Shown here piece by piece: positions 34,918-43,334 of a stretch of 64,000 nucleotides of DNA. The position numbers and the translations under genes are program-made. The stretch's first letter is position 1, and every line of letters begins with the position of its first letter. The stretch is from positions 3,782,001-3,846,000 of the forward strand of contig OZ220718.1 in the NCBI GenBank assembly GCA_965116765.1. The letters are read 5' to 3'. This DNA is from JAJEEA01 sp965116765. GTDB taxonomy: Bacteria > Acidobacteriota > Vicinamibacteria > Vicinamibacterales > UBA8438. Below the pieces are notes generated by a model. The model was not told the DNA's origin. It saw only the letters and a list, made by a program, of their open reading frames with translations, and did no database searches.

Positions 34918-35345
34918 TGGCCACGGCCCGCCCCCGCATCCCCTGCGGTGAAGCCGACATCAGGCGCATCCGCCTGAAGGGCTGGCTCTACGTCGACAAG
35001 ACGCGGTTCCTGGCCGCCGGTTGGAGGAGGAGAGCTACGTCTTCCTGATCCGCCCCCGGCGCTTCGGCAAGAGCCTGTGGGTGTCGGTGCTCGAGAACTA
35101 CTACGACCGCAGCCGGGCCGACGAGTGGGGCGCGGTCTTCGACGGCACCGACATCGGCCGGGAACCGACGGACGACCGAGGAGGCCCGAACCCAGTTGCG
35201 CGGCTACCTGGCCGACCCCGGACTGCGCGGCGGCCAGCCGGGGGTGCGGCACGTCGGCCTGGCCGTGGTGTTCCACGGCTGGGAGCTGGCCGCCTGCGCG
35301 GCGGTGGGCGACGAACGTTCCGGCGACCGGGCGTCTGCGCCGTAG
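34918..35345 (+). pseudogene. Collapsed PF09820-type AAA ATPase/nuclease gene
   Basis: It starts like the family (MATARPRIPCGEADIRRIRL, then KGWLYVDKTRFL) and, after a one-base shift near 35023, continues YVFLIRPRRFGKSLWVSVLE, the Walker A region. At about 35170 it jumps, in the third frame, to the family's C-terminal nuclease end (ARTQLRGYLADPGLRGG, then VRHVGLAVVFHGWELAAC). About 400 central residues are missing. Compared with the intact relative at 17345-18967 this is clearly a deletion remnant. It ends near a GCGTCTGCGCCGTAG, similar to the dispersed repeat. Confidence 0.75.
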
Positions 35346-35416
35346 GGTGCGGTCGACCGGTCCGGCGAGGAGTCCGGCACTCGGCCCCGGGGAACGGCAT
35401 CAGCACCCGAACCGGG

Positions 35417-35422
35417 TACAAT
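35417..35422 (+). promoter_or_regulatory. -10-like hexamer TACAAT upstream of a 30-residue membrane protein gene
   Basis: TACAAT in the context GGGTACAATGGGCGCGCC would start a transcript with a leader of about 125 nt before ATG 35554. Confidence 0.35.
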
Positions 35423-35553
35423 GGGCGCGCCGGGAAGGTCCGCTCATCGCCCCAGGGCGGCCGGTGGCGAGTCTCCCGGCGTGTTTCAGTCTGCCCGTTC
35501 GTTCCATCGGGCGTGCGTGCCGGCCTCGCGCCGGCTCCGGGAGGACCCAGTCG

Positions 35554-35646
35554 ATGAACCCGATCCTGTTGGTGCTGCTCACCACCGCGGGGGCGTTCCT
35601 GCTCCACATCGTGATGATCTTCGTGCTCGTCGGCAAGAAGAAGTAG
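35554..35646 (+). CDS. 30-residue single-pass membrane protein
   Basis: The product is one hydrophobic helix: MNPILLVLLTTAGAFLLH followed by IVMIFVLVGKKK, a Lys-rich end that should stay in the cytoplasm. GGAGGA at 35540-35545 has ideal spacing to ATG 35554, and a -10-like box is present upstream. Size, single helix and basic end recall small subunits or regulators of membrane complexes (for example CydX-, KdpF- or CcoQ-like), but no sequence match is recognised. It is convergent with proC and far from any membrane-complex gene in the window. Confidence 0.55.
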   Translation: MNPILLVLLTTAGAFLLHIVMIFVLVGKKK

Positions 35647-35698
35647 GCCCGCAGAGCGCTGCCACCTCGCGCTGGAGCCGACTCCGTTCAGGATAGGC

Positions 35699-35741
35699 CC
35701 CCGGGCGTCCGCGCGGCCCCTGCGGCAAGGACCGGGCGGGC
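35699..35741 (-). repeat. Dispersed 3'-end repeat, copy G (hairpin fragment)
   Basis: CGTCCGCGCGGCCCCTGCGG with CAAGGACCGGGCGGGC resembles the second hairpin of copy C. Only the hairpin part is present, between the small membrane gene and the convergent proC. It is followed by three short repeats of the CGCTAGC type before proC. Confidence 0.4.
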
Positions 35742-35769
35742 GCTAGCCTCGCTAGCCCGCCAAGCCTCG

Positions 35770-36591
35770 CTAGCCGCCCCCCAGCTCCACGCTGCGGCGG
35801 TAGGCGGCGGTGACCGCCTTGTTCAGCACGGTGCGGAAGCCGCCCTCCTCGAGCTGGTAGATCGCGTCGGCGGTGGTCCCCCCCGGCGACGTCACCCGGT
35901 TCCGCAGCTCGGCGGGGTGGAGCGCCGTCTCTCGGGCGTAGACGGCGGCGCCGAGCACGGTCTGGATGACCATGTCGTGGGCGGCGGCGCGCGACCAGCC
36001 GAGGTGGACGGCGGCGTCGATCAGGGCCTCGATCAGCAGGAAGACGTAGGCGGGGCCGCTGCCGCTCACCGCGGTCGCCTTGTCCAGAAACTCCTCGTCA
36101 CCCACGTACAGGTGCTTCCCCAGCGCGCCGAGCAGCGCCCCGGTCTGCTCGCGCTGCGCGGCCGTCACCGCCTCGGTCGCGGTCCACACCGTCATCCCCT
36201 CGCTGACCTGGGCCGGCGTGTTCGGCATGGTCCGCACGATGGCGTCGTGACCGAGGCCGTCGGCGATGGACGAGATGCGCGCCCCGGCGATGATGGAGAT
36301 GACCAGGGCCTCGGGCCGCAGCACCCCCCGCAGGTCGTCGCAGACCGCCGACAGCACCTGCGGCTTGATGGACAGCACCACGAGGTCCGCGTTGCGGGCG
36401 GCGTCCCGGTTGTCCCCGGTGGTGCGCACCCCGAACCGCTCCTTCACGGCGCCGAGACGGCTCTCGTGGGGGTCGGACGCGGTGACCGCCTCCGGGGCGA
36501 CGAGATCGTGGTGCACGAGGCCGCCGATCATGGCCTCGCCCATGGCCCCCGCCCCGATGAACGCGCACGACGTGTTCCGCAACGCTGTCAA
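35770..36591 (-). CDS. proC: Pyrroline-5-carboxylate reductase
   Basis: This 273-residue enzyme reduces delta1-pyrroline-5-carboxylate to L-proline with NAD(P)H, the last step of proline synthesis. The Rossmann motif is FIGAGAMGEAMIGGL. Family signatures are VVLSIKPQVL, VRTMPNTPAQVSEGMT, and the C-terminal ATAVSGSGPAYVFLLIEALID and RVTSPGGTTADAI. TTG at 36591 is chosen because AGGAAGGAG lies seven nt upstream and the TTG overlaps the VOC gene stop codon (TTGA). Translational coupling with that gene is therefore likely. Confidence 0.93.
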   Translation of the reverse strand: MTALRNTSCAFIGAGAMGEAMIGGLVHHDLVAPEAVTASDPHESRLGAVKERFGVRTTGDNRDAARNADLVVLSIKPQVLSAVCDDLRGVLRPEALVISIIAGARISSIADGLGHDAIVRTMPNTPAQVSEGMTVWTATEAVTAAQREQTGALLGALGKHLYVGDEEFLDKATAVSGSGPAYVFLLIEALIDAAVHLGWSRAAAHDMVIQTVLGAAVYARETALHPAELRNRVTSPGGTTADAIYQLEEGGFRTVLNKAVTAAYRRSVELGGG

Positions 36592-37049
36592 CGAGCTGCT
36601 CCTTCCTCGTCCGCCCCGGCATCCTCCGACCCGCCGTCCGCGGCGGCACCGGTGTCGGGCCGGTAGGTCCCGAAGCTCCAGAAATGCCCCTCGGGGTCGC
36701 GCGCCGCGTACTCGCGCGAGCCGTACTCGGTGCCCTCGGGCTCCATGACGATCTCCGCCCCCGCCGCCTTCGCCCGCGCGTGGTGGGCGTCGACGTCGTC
36801 CACCTGCACGTAGATCCCCTGCGTGACCGCGCCCACCGCCTTCGGGCTCTTCATGTTCATGAAGTCGTCCTCGGCGGTGCCGATCATGACCACGCTCGCC
36901 CCGTAGCGCAGCTGCGCGTGGGCGATGGTGCCCTTCGGCCCCGGCACGAGCATCTGCTTCTCGAACCCGAACGCCCGATGGAGCCACTCGAACGCCGCGG
37001 GGGCGTCCTCGTACCGCAGAAACGGAAAGAACCGCGTCCTGTCCTGCAT
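36588..37049 (-). CDS. VOC/glyoxalase-like superfamily protein
   Basis: This 153-residue protein has the beta-alpha-beta VOC fold: FFPFLRYEDAPAAFEWLHRA at the start, AHAQLRYGASVVMIG in the middle, and AARDPEGHFWSFGTY as the closing signature. It resembles PhnB/YdeM-like proteins, not a classical glyoxalase I. An acidic tail of 20 residues follows. It overlaps the proC start by 4 nt (36588-36591), so both are likely cotranscribed, although no metabolic link is known. The gene lies just downstream of the MFS gene (21-nt gap), probably in one operon. Confidence 0.82.
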   Translation of the reverse strand: MQDRTRFFPFLRYEDAPAAFEWLHRAFGFEKQMLVPGPKGTIAHAQLRYGASVVMIGTAEDDFMNMKSPKAVGAVTQGIYVQVDDVDAHHARAKAAGAEIVMEPEGTEYGSREYAARDPEGHFWSFGTYRPDTGAAADGGSEDAGADEEGAAR

Positions 37050-37069
37050 CGCTCCACCTGTCCTCGTGT

Positions 37070-38287
37070 TCACGCGGCCGCGGCGGCCGCCGCGGCCGGC
37101 GGCCGCGAGGGCCGGGCCCTGAAGAACAGGGCGAACAGCCCCAGCACCGCCGCCGCCCACACCGCGGGGACGATCCAGATGCGGCCCCAGGCGTGGCCGG
37201 CGCCCTCCACGTAGAGGTCGACCACCAGCCCCGACAGCCACGACCCGACGAACATGCCGACCCCGAGGGTCACGAACGCGATGAGGCCCTGGGCCGCCGC
37301 CCGCAGGTCCGGCGGGGCCTTCTCGTCGACGTAGATCTGCCCCGTCACGAAGAAGAAGTCGTAGCAGATGCCGTGGAGCAGGATGCCCCCGTAGAGCATC
37401 CACACCATCGACCCGTTGTCGCCCCACGCAAACAGCAGGTAGCGGGCGACCCACGCGGCCATGCCCACGAGCAGCATCCCCTTGACGCCGAGCCGCCGGA
37501 AGAAGAACGGCATCGCGAGCATGAACCCGATCTCGGACATCTGCCCGAGGGTCATCTTGCCGGCCGCGTTGACCACCCCGATCTCGTTGAGGAACGGGTT
37601 GGCGAACGCGTAGTAGAACTGCAGGGGGACGCACAGCAGCATCGAGCCGGCCACGAACACCGCGAACGACGGCTCGCGCAGCAGGCGCAGGGCGTCGAGC
37701 CCGAGGACGTCCCGCGCGGTGACCCGGGCCGCCGCCCGCTTCGGCGGCGTGTGGGGCAGCAGCAGGCAGTAGAGCCCGAGGACGACGGAGGCGGCGGCCG
37801 CGATCTGCATCGGCCGCTGGGTGTCCTCGAGCCGCAGGAACCCCACCGCGAGGCCCGCGACGATCCAGCCGACGGTGCCCAGCACCCGGACGGGCGGGAA
37901 CTCGCGGGCCGGCTCGGCCATCTGCCGGAACGACAGCGAGTTGGTCAGGGCCAGGGTCGGCATGTAGCAGAGCGCGTAGAGCAGCAGCACCCCGTAGACG
38001 GCGGGAAACGACGTGCGCGTGGACGCGAGGAAGAGCACCGCCCCGCCCGCGACGTGCAGCCCCGCCAGCAGCTTCTCGGTCGCGAACCAGCGGTCAGCGA
38101 CCATGCCGACGAAGAACGGCGAGATCATCGCGGCGACCGCCGTGGTGCCGACCACCAGCCCGATCTGCTGCCCCGGGAAGGCGAGGGCCTCGCCGAGATA
38201 GGTCCCCAGCGGCACCGACCACGCGCCCCACACGAAGAACTGCAGGAACATCATGGCCGAGAGCTTGGCGCGCGTCAGTGGAGTCAT
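37070..38287 (-). CDS. MFS transporter, nucleoside:H+ symporter (NupG-like) type
   Basis: A 405-residue inner-membrane protein with 12 predicted helices. The start MTPLTRAKLSAMMFLQFFVW, GAWSVPLGTYL, and MVADRWFATEKLLAGLHV match the nucleoside permease NupG/XapB group, and NSLSFRQM with FPPVRVLGTVGWIVAG is also typical. It would import nucleosides with protons. The poly-Ala C-terminus is low complexity. Just upstream (38308-38370, same strand) is the end of another frame, VEEVRRRFEYCNDVLEA, with a stop just before it; this may be the 3' remnant of a lost gene. Confidence 0.85.
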   Translation of the reverse strand: MTPLTRAKLSAMMFLQFFVWGAWSVPLGTYLGEALAFPGQQIGLVVGTTAVAAMISPFFVGMVADRWFATEKLLAGLHVAGGAVLFLASTRTSFPAVYGVLLLYALCYMPTLALTNSLSFRQMAEPAREFPPVRVLGTVGWIVAGLAVGFLRLEDTQRPMQIAAAASVVLGLYCLLLPHTPPKRAAARVTARDVLGLDALRLLREPSFAVFVAGSMLLCVPLQFYYAFANPFLNEIGVVNAAGKMTLGQMSEIGFMLAMPFFFRRLGVKGMLLVGMAAWVARYLLFAWGDNGSMVWMLYGGILLHGICYDFFFVTGQIYVDEKAPPDLRAAAQGLIAFVTLGVGMFVGSWLSGLVVDLYVEGAGHAWGRIWIVPAVWAAAVLGLFALFFRARPSRPPAAAAAAAA

Positions 38288-38372
38288 GGGATCGCGATGC
38301 CGCTCACGCCTCGAGCACGTCGTTGCAGTACTCGAAGCGGCGGCGCACCTCCTCGACGGTGTCGGGCGCTCG

Positions 38373-39281
38373 TCAGGCCAGACGGCGCTGCCTGACGAGG
38401 TGCGCCCCGGAGGCCAGCAGGAGCGACGCCAGCAGGGCCAGCCACGGGGCCGGGGCCGCCGGCACCGCCGCGCAGGCCACCATCCGGGTGGCGTCGGCCT
38501 GCAGGTCCCTGGCCGGGTCCTGCTCGCGGTGCGAGATATCGGCGCCGCGTGCACCGTCGGCCTCGTTGATGGAGCCGCCGCGGATCGCATTGGCGGGAAT
38601 GCCCACCCCGTCCATGTCGCAGTCGCCCTCCTGCACGGTGTAGGTGAAGTAGATCACGCCGTCGAGCGACGTGACGTCGGGGCGGTAGCGCGCCTCCACC
38701 ATCTCTTCGCCGATGCGCTGCGTCAGCACCGGCGCACCGCTCACCGTGACTTTCTTGTGGAACCGGACGAACCAGTAGATCTCTTCGCCGGGTCGGTACA
38801 CCCCGTCGGACGGCACGAAGAACACCGAGCTGAGCCCGATGCCGTCGATGACCGGCGGAACGCCGCGGGAGCTGCCGTCGACCGCGAACGGGCCCGTGGT
38901 GGGAGTGTAGCCGCTCAGGTCGACCTCGACGCCGCCCAACGACACGCTGGCCATGCGGACCTCGTCGGCGGCGGCCGCGTCGTCGCTCTGCACCGTGTAG
39001 TAGAACTGGGCCCGGCTGCCGTTCTGGTAGAAGCGGCCCTCGACCTCGTGGGTCTTGTCGCCGATGACCAGCTCCAGCTTCGGACGTGTGTCTGCTGCCC
39101 CCGGGATCGTCAGGGAGGGCACGATCCGGGCCTTTATCACGTCGCCGCGGTGCCACGTGGCGCCGTCGAGAGGCTCGTCGAACCAGAGATCCTGCACCTG
39201 CCCCGCCGCCGGAGCCGCGGCCAGACCGCTGACCAGCGCCGCGAACGCCAGACAACCAAGGGCACGTCCGAACTGTCGCAT
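38373..39281 (-). CDS. Exported protein with C-terminal PEP/IPTL-CTERM-like sorting signal
   Basis: This 302-residue protein has a signal peptide ending AAPAAGQ and a beta-rich body (WFDEPLDGATWHRGDVIKAR, YWFVRFHKKVTVSG). The tail is tripartite: VPAAPAP, a hydrophobic helix (WLALLASLLLASGAHL) and the basic end VRQRR. This layout is that of exosortase or rhombosortase sorting signals. The body segment YRPGEEIYWFVRF recalls proteins that carry a repeated domain on the cell surface. GAGGAG lies before ATG 39281. No exosortase or rhombosortase gene is in the window. Confidence 0.7.
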   Translation of the reverse strand: MRQFGRALGCLAFAALVSGLAAAPAAGQVQDLWFDEPLDGATWHRGDVIKARIVPSLTIPGAADTRPKLELVIGDKTHEVEGRFYQNGSRAQFYYTVQSDDAAAADEVRMASVSLGGVEVDLSGYTPTTGPFAVDGSSRGVPPVIDGIGLSSVFFVPSDGVYRPGEEIYWFVRFHKKVTVSGAPVLTQRIGEEMVEARYRPDVTSLDGVIYFTYTVQEGDCDMDGVGIPANAIRGGSINEADGARGADISHREQDPARDLQADATRMVACAAVPAAPAPWLALLASLLLASGAHLVRQRRLA

Positions 39282-39514
39282 CGGCTTTCTCTCCTCGCAG
39301 AACATCTCTCCGCAAACCGTGAACACCAGCCAACGGGGCACTCGAGCGCCCGTGATCGCTCTGCCGGCACGCCTCGCGTGCGGGCGCGCCCGCCGACGGG
39401 CCTGTGCCCGCAAGACTGCGGCCGCCGAGCCCCGCCGCCGACAGGACCGTCGCCCGGAACCGCGACTGCCCTGGCACGCCCGGTGCCCACCTCGGGGCCC
39501 GCAGGATGCCGTAC

Positions 39515-39520
39515 TATAAT
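39515..39520 (+). promoter_or_regulatory. -10 consensus TATAAT, leaderless-type start
   Basis: A perfect TATAAT is followed by six nucleotides (GCGCCG) and ATG 39527. No Shine-Dalgarno sequence is present. This is the clearest of the leaderless-type starts. Confidence 0.55.
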
Positions 39521-39526
39521 GCGCCG

Positions 39527-41050
39527 ATGCCCGAAAGCAGGAATGCCCCCCGGAGCCGACGAAGAGCATCGCTGGCCGCGATCTGCGGCCTCGCCCTCCT
39601 CGCGGCCACGAGCCGCGGCGCCGCCCCCCTCGCCGGCGCGACCGCCGGCCAGCCCGGCGGCGACCGGCCGCCCAACATCGTCATCATCACCGCCGACGAC
39701 CTCGGCTGGGGCGACCTGGGGTCGTACGGCCACCCCAACATCCGCACCCCCCACCTCGACCGCATGGCGGCCGAGGGGCAGCGGTGGACGAGCTTCTACA
39801 GCCAGGCCCCGGTGTGCTCGCCGAGCCGGGCCGCCCTGCTGACGGGCCGCATCCACCTGCGGAGCGGGATGTTCGGACGCCGGCAGGGGGTCTTCTTCCC
39901 CGACTCGCGCGGGGGGCTGCCGGCCGGGGAGATCACCCTGGCCGAGGCGCTGCGCGACGCCGGCTACGCGACCGGCATCGTCGGCAAGTGGCACCTGGGC
40001 CATCTGCCCGAGTTCCTGCCGACCCGGCACGGGTTCGACTCGTGGTTCGGCATCCCCTACTCGAACGACATGGACTGGCGATTGCCGGGCGGAGCGACGC
40101 GCCGGGCCGCGATGTTCCATCCGCGGACGGACTACTGGCACGTCCCCCTCATGCGGGACGAGAGGGTCATCGAGCGACCCGCCGACCAGCACACCATCAC
40201 GCGGCGCTACGCCGAGGAGGCGGTGTCGTTCATCGAGGCGAACCGGGACGCGCCGTTCTTCCTCTACCTGCCGCACACCATGCCCCACATGCCCCTGTTC
40301 CGGTCCGACGGCTTCCGGGGCCGGAGCACCGCCGGCGTCTACGGCGACGTCATCGAGGAGATCGACTGGGCGGTGGGGCAGGTGCTCGAGACGCTCGAGC
40401 GCCTCGAGCTGACGGAGCGGACCCTGGTGGTGTTCACCAGCGACAACGGCCCCTGGCTCAGCTACCGGTCCCACGGCGGCTCGGCCGGCCCGCTGCGGAA
40501 CGGTAAGGGAACCACCTTCGAGGGCGGCATGCGGGTGCCCGGCCTGTTCTGGTGGCCGGGGACGATCGCGCCCGGCGTGGTCCAGGCCATCGGCTCGGCC
40601 ATGGACCTCTTCACCACCGCCATCGCCCTCGGCGGCGGCGCGGCGCCGGACGATCGGCCCATCGACGGCGTCGACCTGAGCCCGGTGCTGCTGGGCACGG
40701 GGCCTCCCCCGCGGCAGACCATGGCCTACTACCGGATGGGCGAGCTGTACGCGTTCAGGCTGGGCCGCTACAAGGCGCACTTCACGACCCAGAGCCGCTA
40801 CGGCGCCCCCAGGGCGTGGATGCAGCAGACGGACCGCAGCCGGATCTTGGGCAACCCGCCGACCGGCCGGATGGAGCACGACCCGCCGCTGCTGTACGAC
40901 CTCGGGGCGGACCCGGGCGAACGCTACGACATCGCGGCCGAGCGCCCCGACGCGCTCGCCGCGGTGGTCGCCGCGGCCGAGGCGCACCGGGCGGGCATGA
41001 CGGTGGCCGAGCCGCTCTTCGACCTGCGGGGGCCCGAGCCTGCGCCGTAG
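39527..41050 (+). CDS. Exported type I sulfatase
   Basis: This 507-residue protein has a signal peptide and the sulfatase fold. Metal-binding Asp-Asp is in IITADDLGWGDLGSYG (residues 57-58). The formylglycine motif is CSPSRAALLTGR, with Cys97 as the residue to be oxidised by the maturase. GKWHLGHLPEFLPTRHGFD and FTSDNGPWLSY are further family signatures. It hydrolyses sulfate esters of an unknown organic polymer in the periplasm. No maturase gene is in the window. The protein ends EPAP on the TAG of repeat copy E. The start is set by the TATAAT box; an in-frame ATG at 39506 would lie upstream of it. Confidence 0.9.
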   Translation: MPESRNAPRSRRRASLAAICGLALLAATSRGAAPLAGATAGQPGGDRPPNIVIITADDLGWGDLGSYGHPNIRTPHLDRMAAEGQRWTSFYSQAPVCSPSRAALLTGRIHLRSGMFGRRQGVFFPDSRGGLPAGEITLAEALRDAGYATGIVGKWHLGHLPEFLPTRHGFDSWFGIPYSNDMDWRLPGGATRRAAMFHPRTDYWHVPLMRDERVIERPADQHTITRRYAEEAVSFIEANRDAPFFLYLPHTMPHMPLFRSDGFRGRSTAGVYGDVIEEIDWAVGQVLETLERLELTERTLVVFTSDNGPWLSYRSHGGSAGPLRNGKGTTFEGGMRVPGLFWWPGTIAPGVVQAIGSAMDLFTTAIALGGGAAPDDRPIDGVDLSPVLLGTGPPPRQTMAYYRMGELYAFRLGRYKAHFTTQSRYGAPRAWMQQTDRSRILGNPPTGRMEHDPPLLYDLGADPGERYDIAAERPDALAAVVAAAEAHRAGMTVAEPLFDLRGPEPAP

Positions 41051-41200
41051 AAAACGCGGACTTCCTGGAGGGTCGTTCGGGCGCCGAGCAGAGCCGCAGA
41101 CGCCAGCTGGCGGGACAGGAATCCGCGCCGCAGACGGGCGGATGCCTGGGGAGGTTGGGCGCCAGGCGGCCGCAGGCGCCGATTGGCGGGACAGGGCCCG
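41037..41200 (+). repeat. Dispersed 3'-end repeat, copies E1 and E2 in tandem
   Basis: E1 (about 41037-41114) has CCTGCGCCGTAGAAAACGCG, GACTTCCTGGAGGGTCG, GGGCGCCGAG, and GGCGGGACAG. E2 (about 41115-41200) has GAATCCGCGCCGCAGACGGG, CCTGGGGAGGTTGGGCGCC, AGGCGGCCGCAGGCG and TTGGCGGGACAG. The sulfatase stop codon is the TAG of the GCGCCGTAGAA in E1. The gap continues to GAGGAG (41271-41276) before the PQQ enzyme start. Confidence 0.75.
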
Positions 41201-41284
41201 CGCAGGACGAGGACGGCCGGGCTCCCCGAGGGCTGGCCGGGCGGAAGCGGCAAAGCGAGGATCGGCAAAAGAGGAGAAGGCTCG

Positions 41285-43267
41285 ATGGACACCGGCACCC
41301 GGCTTCGATTCCTCGTCCCGTGCGCGGTGCTGGCCGCCGTGCTGGCGGTCACTACCGCACCCGCCGGCGCCCAGCCGCGGGTGCCGGACGGCGAGTGGCA
41401 CCACTTCGGCCGGGACGCCGCCAACACCAAGTACTCGCCGCTCGACGACATCACGGCGGAGAACTTCACCGACCTGGAGGTCGCGTGGCGGTGGACGTCG
41501 CTGTCGCGCGCGGTGGCCGAGGAGCACGACCGCATCCGGCCCAGCGCGTTCAAGTCGTCGCCGCTGATGGCGGACGGGCTGGTCTACGTCAGCACCGCCC
41601 TCGGACAGGCGGCGGCCCTCGACGCCGGCACCGGCGAGACGGTGTGGACCTACGACCCCCGCATCTACGACGACATGGACCGCCCCCCCAACATGGGCTG
41701 GCACCACCGGGGCCTCTCGTACTGGAAGGACGGCGAGAGCGGCGACGCGCGCATCTTCATGAGCAACCACGACCTGAAGCTGGTCGCCCTCGACGCCCGC
41801 ACCGGCGAGCTCTACCCCGACTTCGGCGAGAACGGCCACGTCGACCTGACGCAGGGCTACAACCGCGAGATCGACGCGTCGCGCATGACCTACTCGTCGC
41901 CGGTGGCGGTGGCCGGCGACACCATCATCACCGGCAGCATCATCCAGGACACCTACATCACCCTGCGCGAGGCGTCGCCGGGCGACGTGCGCGCCTACGA
42001 CGCCCGCACCGGCGAGATGAAGTGGATCTTCCACACCATCCCCCAGGGCGACGAGTTCGGGGTCGACTCGTGGCAGAACGAGTCGTGGCGCTACAGCGGG
42101 CACACCAACGTCTGGTCGTACATGGCCGTCGACGAGGAGCTCGGCCTCGTCTACCTGCCCACCGGCACCCCGTCGAACGACTGGTACGGCGGCATGCGGC
42201 CGGGCGACAACCTGTTCGCCGAGAGCATCGTCGCCGTCGACATCGAGACCGGGCGGCGCGAGTGGCACTTCCAGGCGGTGCACCACGGGCTGTGGGACTG
42301 GGACTTCCCCACGGGGCCCAACCTGGTGGACATCACCGTGGACGGCCGCGAGGTCAAGGCCTTGGCCCAGGTCAGCAAGCAGGCGTTCACCTACGTCTTC
42401 GACCGGGTGACGGGCGAGCCCGTCTGGCCCATCGAGGAGCGCCCCGTCCCGCAGGGGAACGTGCCCGGCGAGTGGTACTCGCCGACCCAGCCGTTCCCCA
42501 CCAGGCCGCCGCCGTTCGACCGGCAGGGCATCGCCATCGACGACGTCATCGACTTCACGCCCGAGCTGAGGGCCGAGGCCCTGGAGCTGGTGCGGAGCCG
42601 GGCGCGGTTCGGGCCGATCTTCTCGCCGCCGGTGCTGCGCGGGGCGGAGACCCCGTTCATCCAGGTGCCGGGGGCGGGCGGGGGCGCGAACTGGCAGGGG
42701 GCGGCCGTCGACGTCGAGACGGGCCGGCTCTTCGTGTCGTCGTCGAGCACCCTCATCGTGGTCGAGGTGGTCGAGTACGAGGCGCCGGCGACGGTGGGCT
42801 ACTTCACCGACCCGTGGGGCGTCGGGCTGCCGGGGCCGCGGGGGCTGCCCCTGTTCAAGCCGCCCTACAAGCGGGTGACGGCGCTGGACCTGACGACCGG
42901 CGACCGGGCGTGGATGCAGCCGCACGGCGACGGGCCCCGGAACCATCCCGACCTCGCCCACCTGAACCTGCCGCCCCTCGGCGGGGGCGGCGGCATCAGC
43001 TCGGGGCCGCTGGTGACGCCGTCGCTGCTCATCATGAACCACGGCGGCCGCGGCTACGACGACGTGGCGGCGGGCTCGCGCACCATCAGCGCCTACGACA
43101 AGGCGACCGGCGAGCACCTCGGCTCGCTCGACCTGCCGGCGCCGCCCGGGGGCAACCCCGTGACCTACCGCCACGAGGGCCGGCAGTACCTGCTGGTGGC
43201 GGTCGGCAGCGGGGGCAGCAACGCCGAGCTGATCGCGCTGGCGCTGCCGGAGGAGCCGACGTCGTAA
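41285..43267 (+). CDS. Periplasmic PQQ-dependent dehydrogenase (glucose dehydrogenase-like propeller, soluble)
   Basis: This 660-residue protein has a signal peptide and an eight-bladed quinoprotein propeller. WHHFGRDAANTKYSPLDDI opens the first blade and is typical of membrane glucose/quinate dehydrogenases. HHGLWDWDFPTGPNLVDI carries the catalytic Asp region. Repeated blade motifs are AxDAxTGExxW (AALDAGTGETVWTY, AYDARTGEMKWIF). No vicinal Cys-Cys disulfide and no haem motif are present, so it needs a separate electron acceptor. GAGGAG lies 8 nt before ATG 41285. It follows the sulfatase and precedes a PagL-like gene. Confidence 0.85.
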   Translation: MDTGTRLRFLVPCAVLAAVLAVTTAPAGAQPRVPDGEWHHFGRDAANTKYSPLDDITAENFTDLEVAWRWTSLSRAVAEEHDRIRPSAFKSSPLMADGLVYVSTALGQAAALDAGTGETVWTYDPRIYDDMDRPPNMGWHHRGLSYWKDGESGDARIFMSNHDLKLVALDARTGELYPDFGENGHVDLTQGYNREIDASRMTYSSPVAVAGDTIITGSIIQDTYITLREASPGDVRAYDARTGEMKWIFHTIPQGDEFGVDSWQNESWRYSGHTNVWSYMAVDEELGLVYLPTGTPSNDWYGGMRPGDNLFAESIVAVDIETGRREWHFQAVHHGLWDWDFPTGPNLVDITVDGREVKALAQVSKQAFTYVFDRVTGEPVWPIEERPVPQGNVPGEWYSPTQPFPTRPPPFDRQGIAIDDVIDFTPELRAEALELVRSRARFGPIFSPPVLRGAETPFIQVPGAGGGANWQGAAVDVETGRLFVSSSSTLIVVEVVEYEAPATVGYFTDPWGVGLPGPRGLPLFKPPYKRVTALDLTTGDRAWMQPHGDGPRNHPDLAHLNLPPLGGGGGISSGPLVTPSLLIMNHGGRGYDDVAAGSRTISAYDKATGEHLGSLDLPAPPGGNPVTYRHEGRQYLLVAVGSGGSNAELIALALPEEPTS

Positions 43268-43334
43268 GACGTACGCCGGGGTCTTGACGGGTGGGTGGGG
43301 AAACTGGCGGGCGGCGGACTACCGGGCTGTTGGC

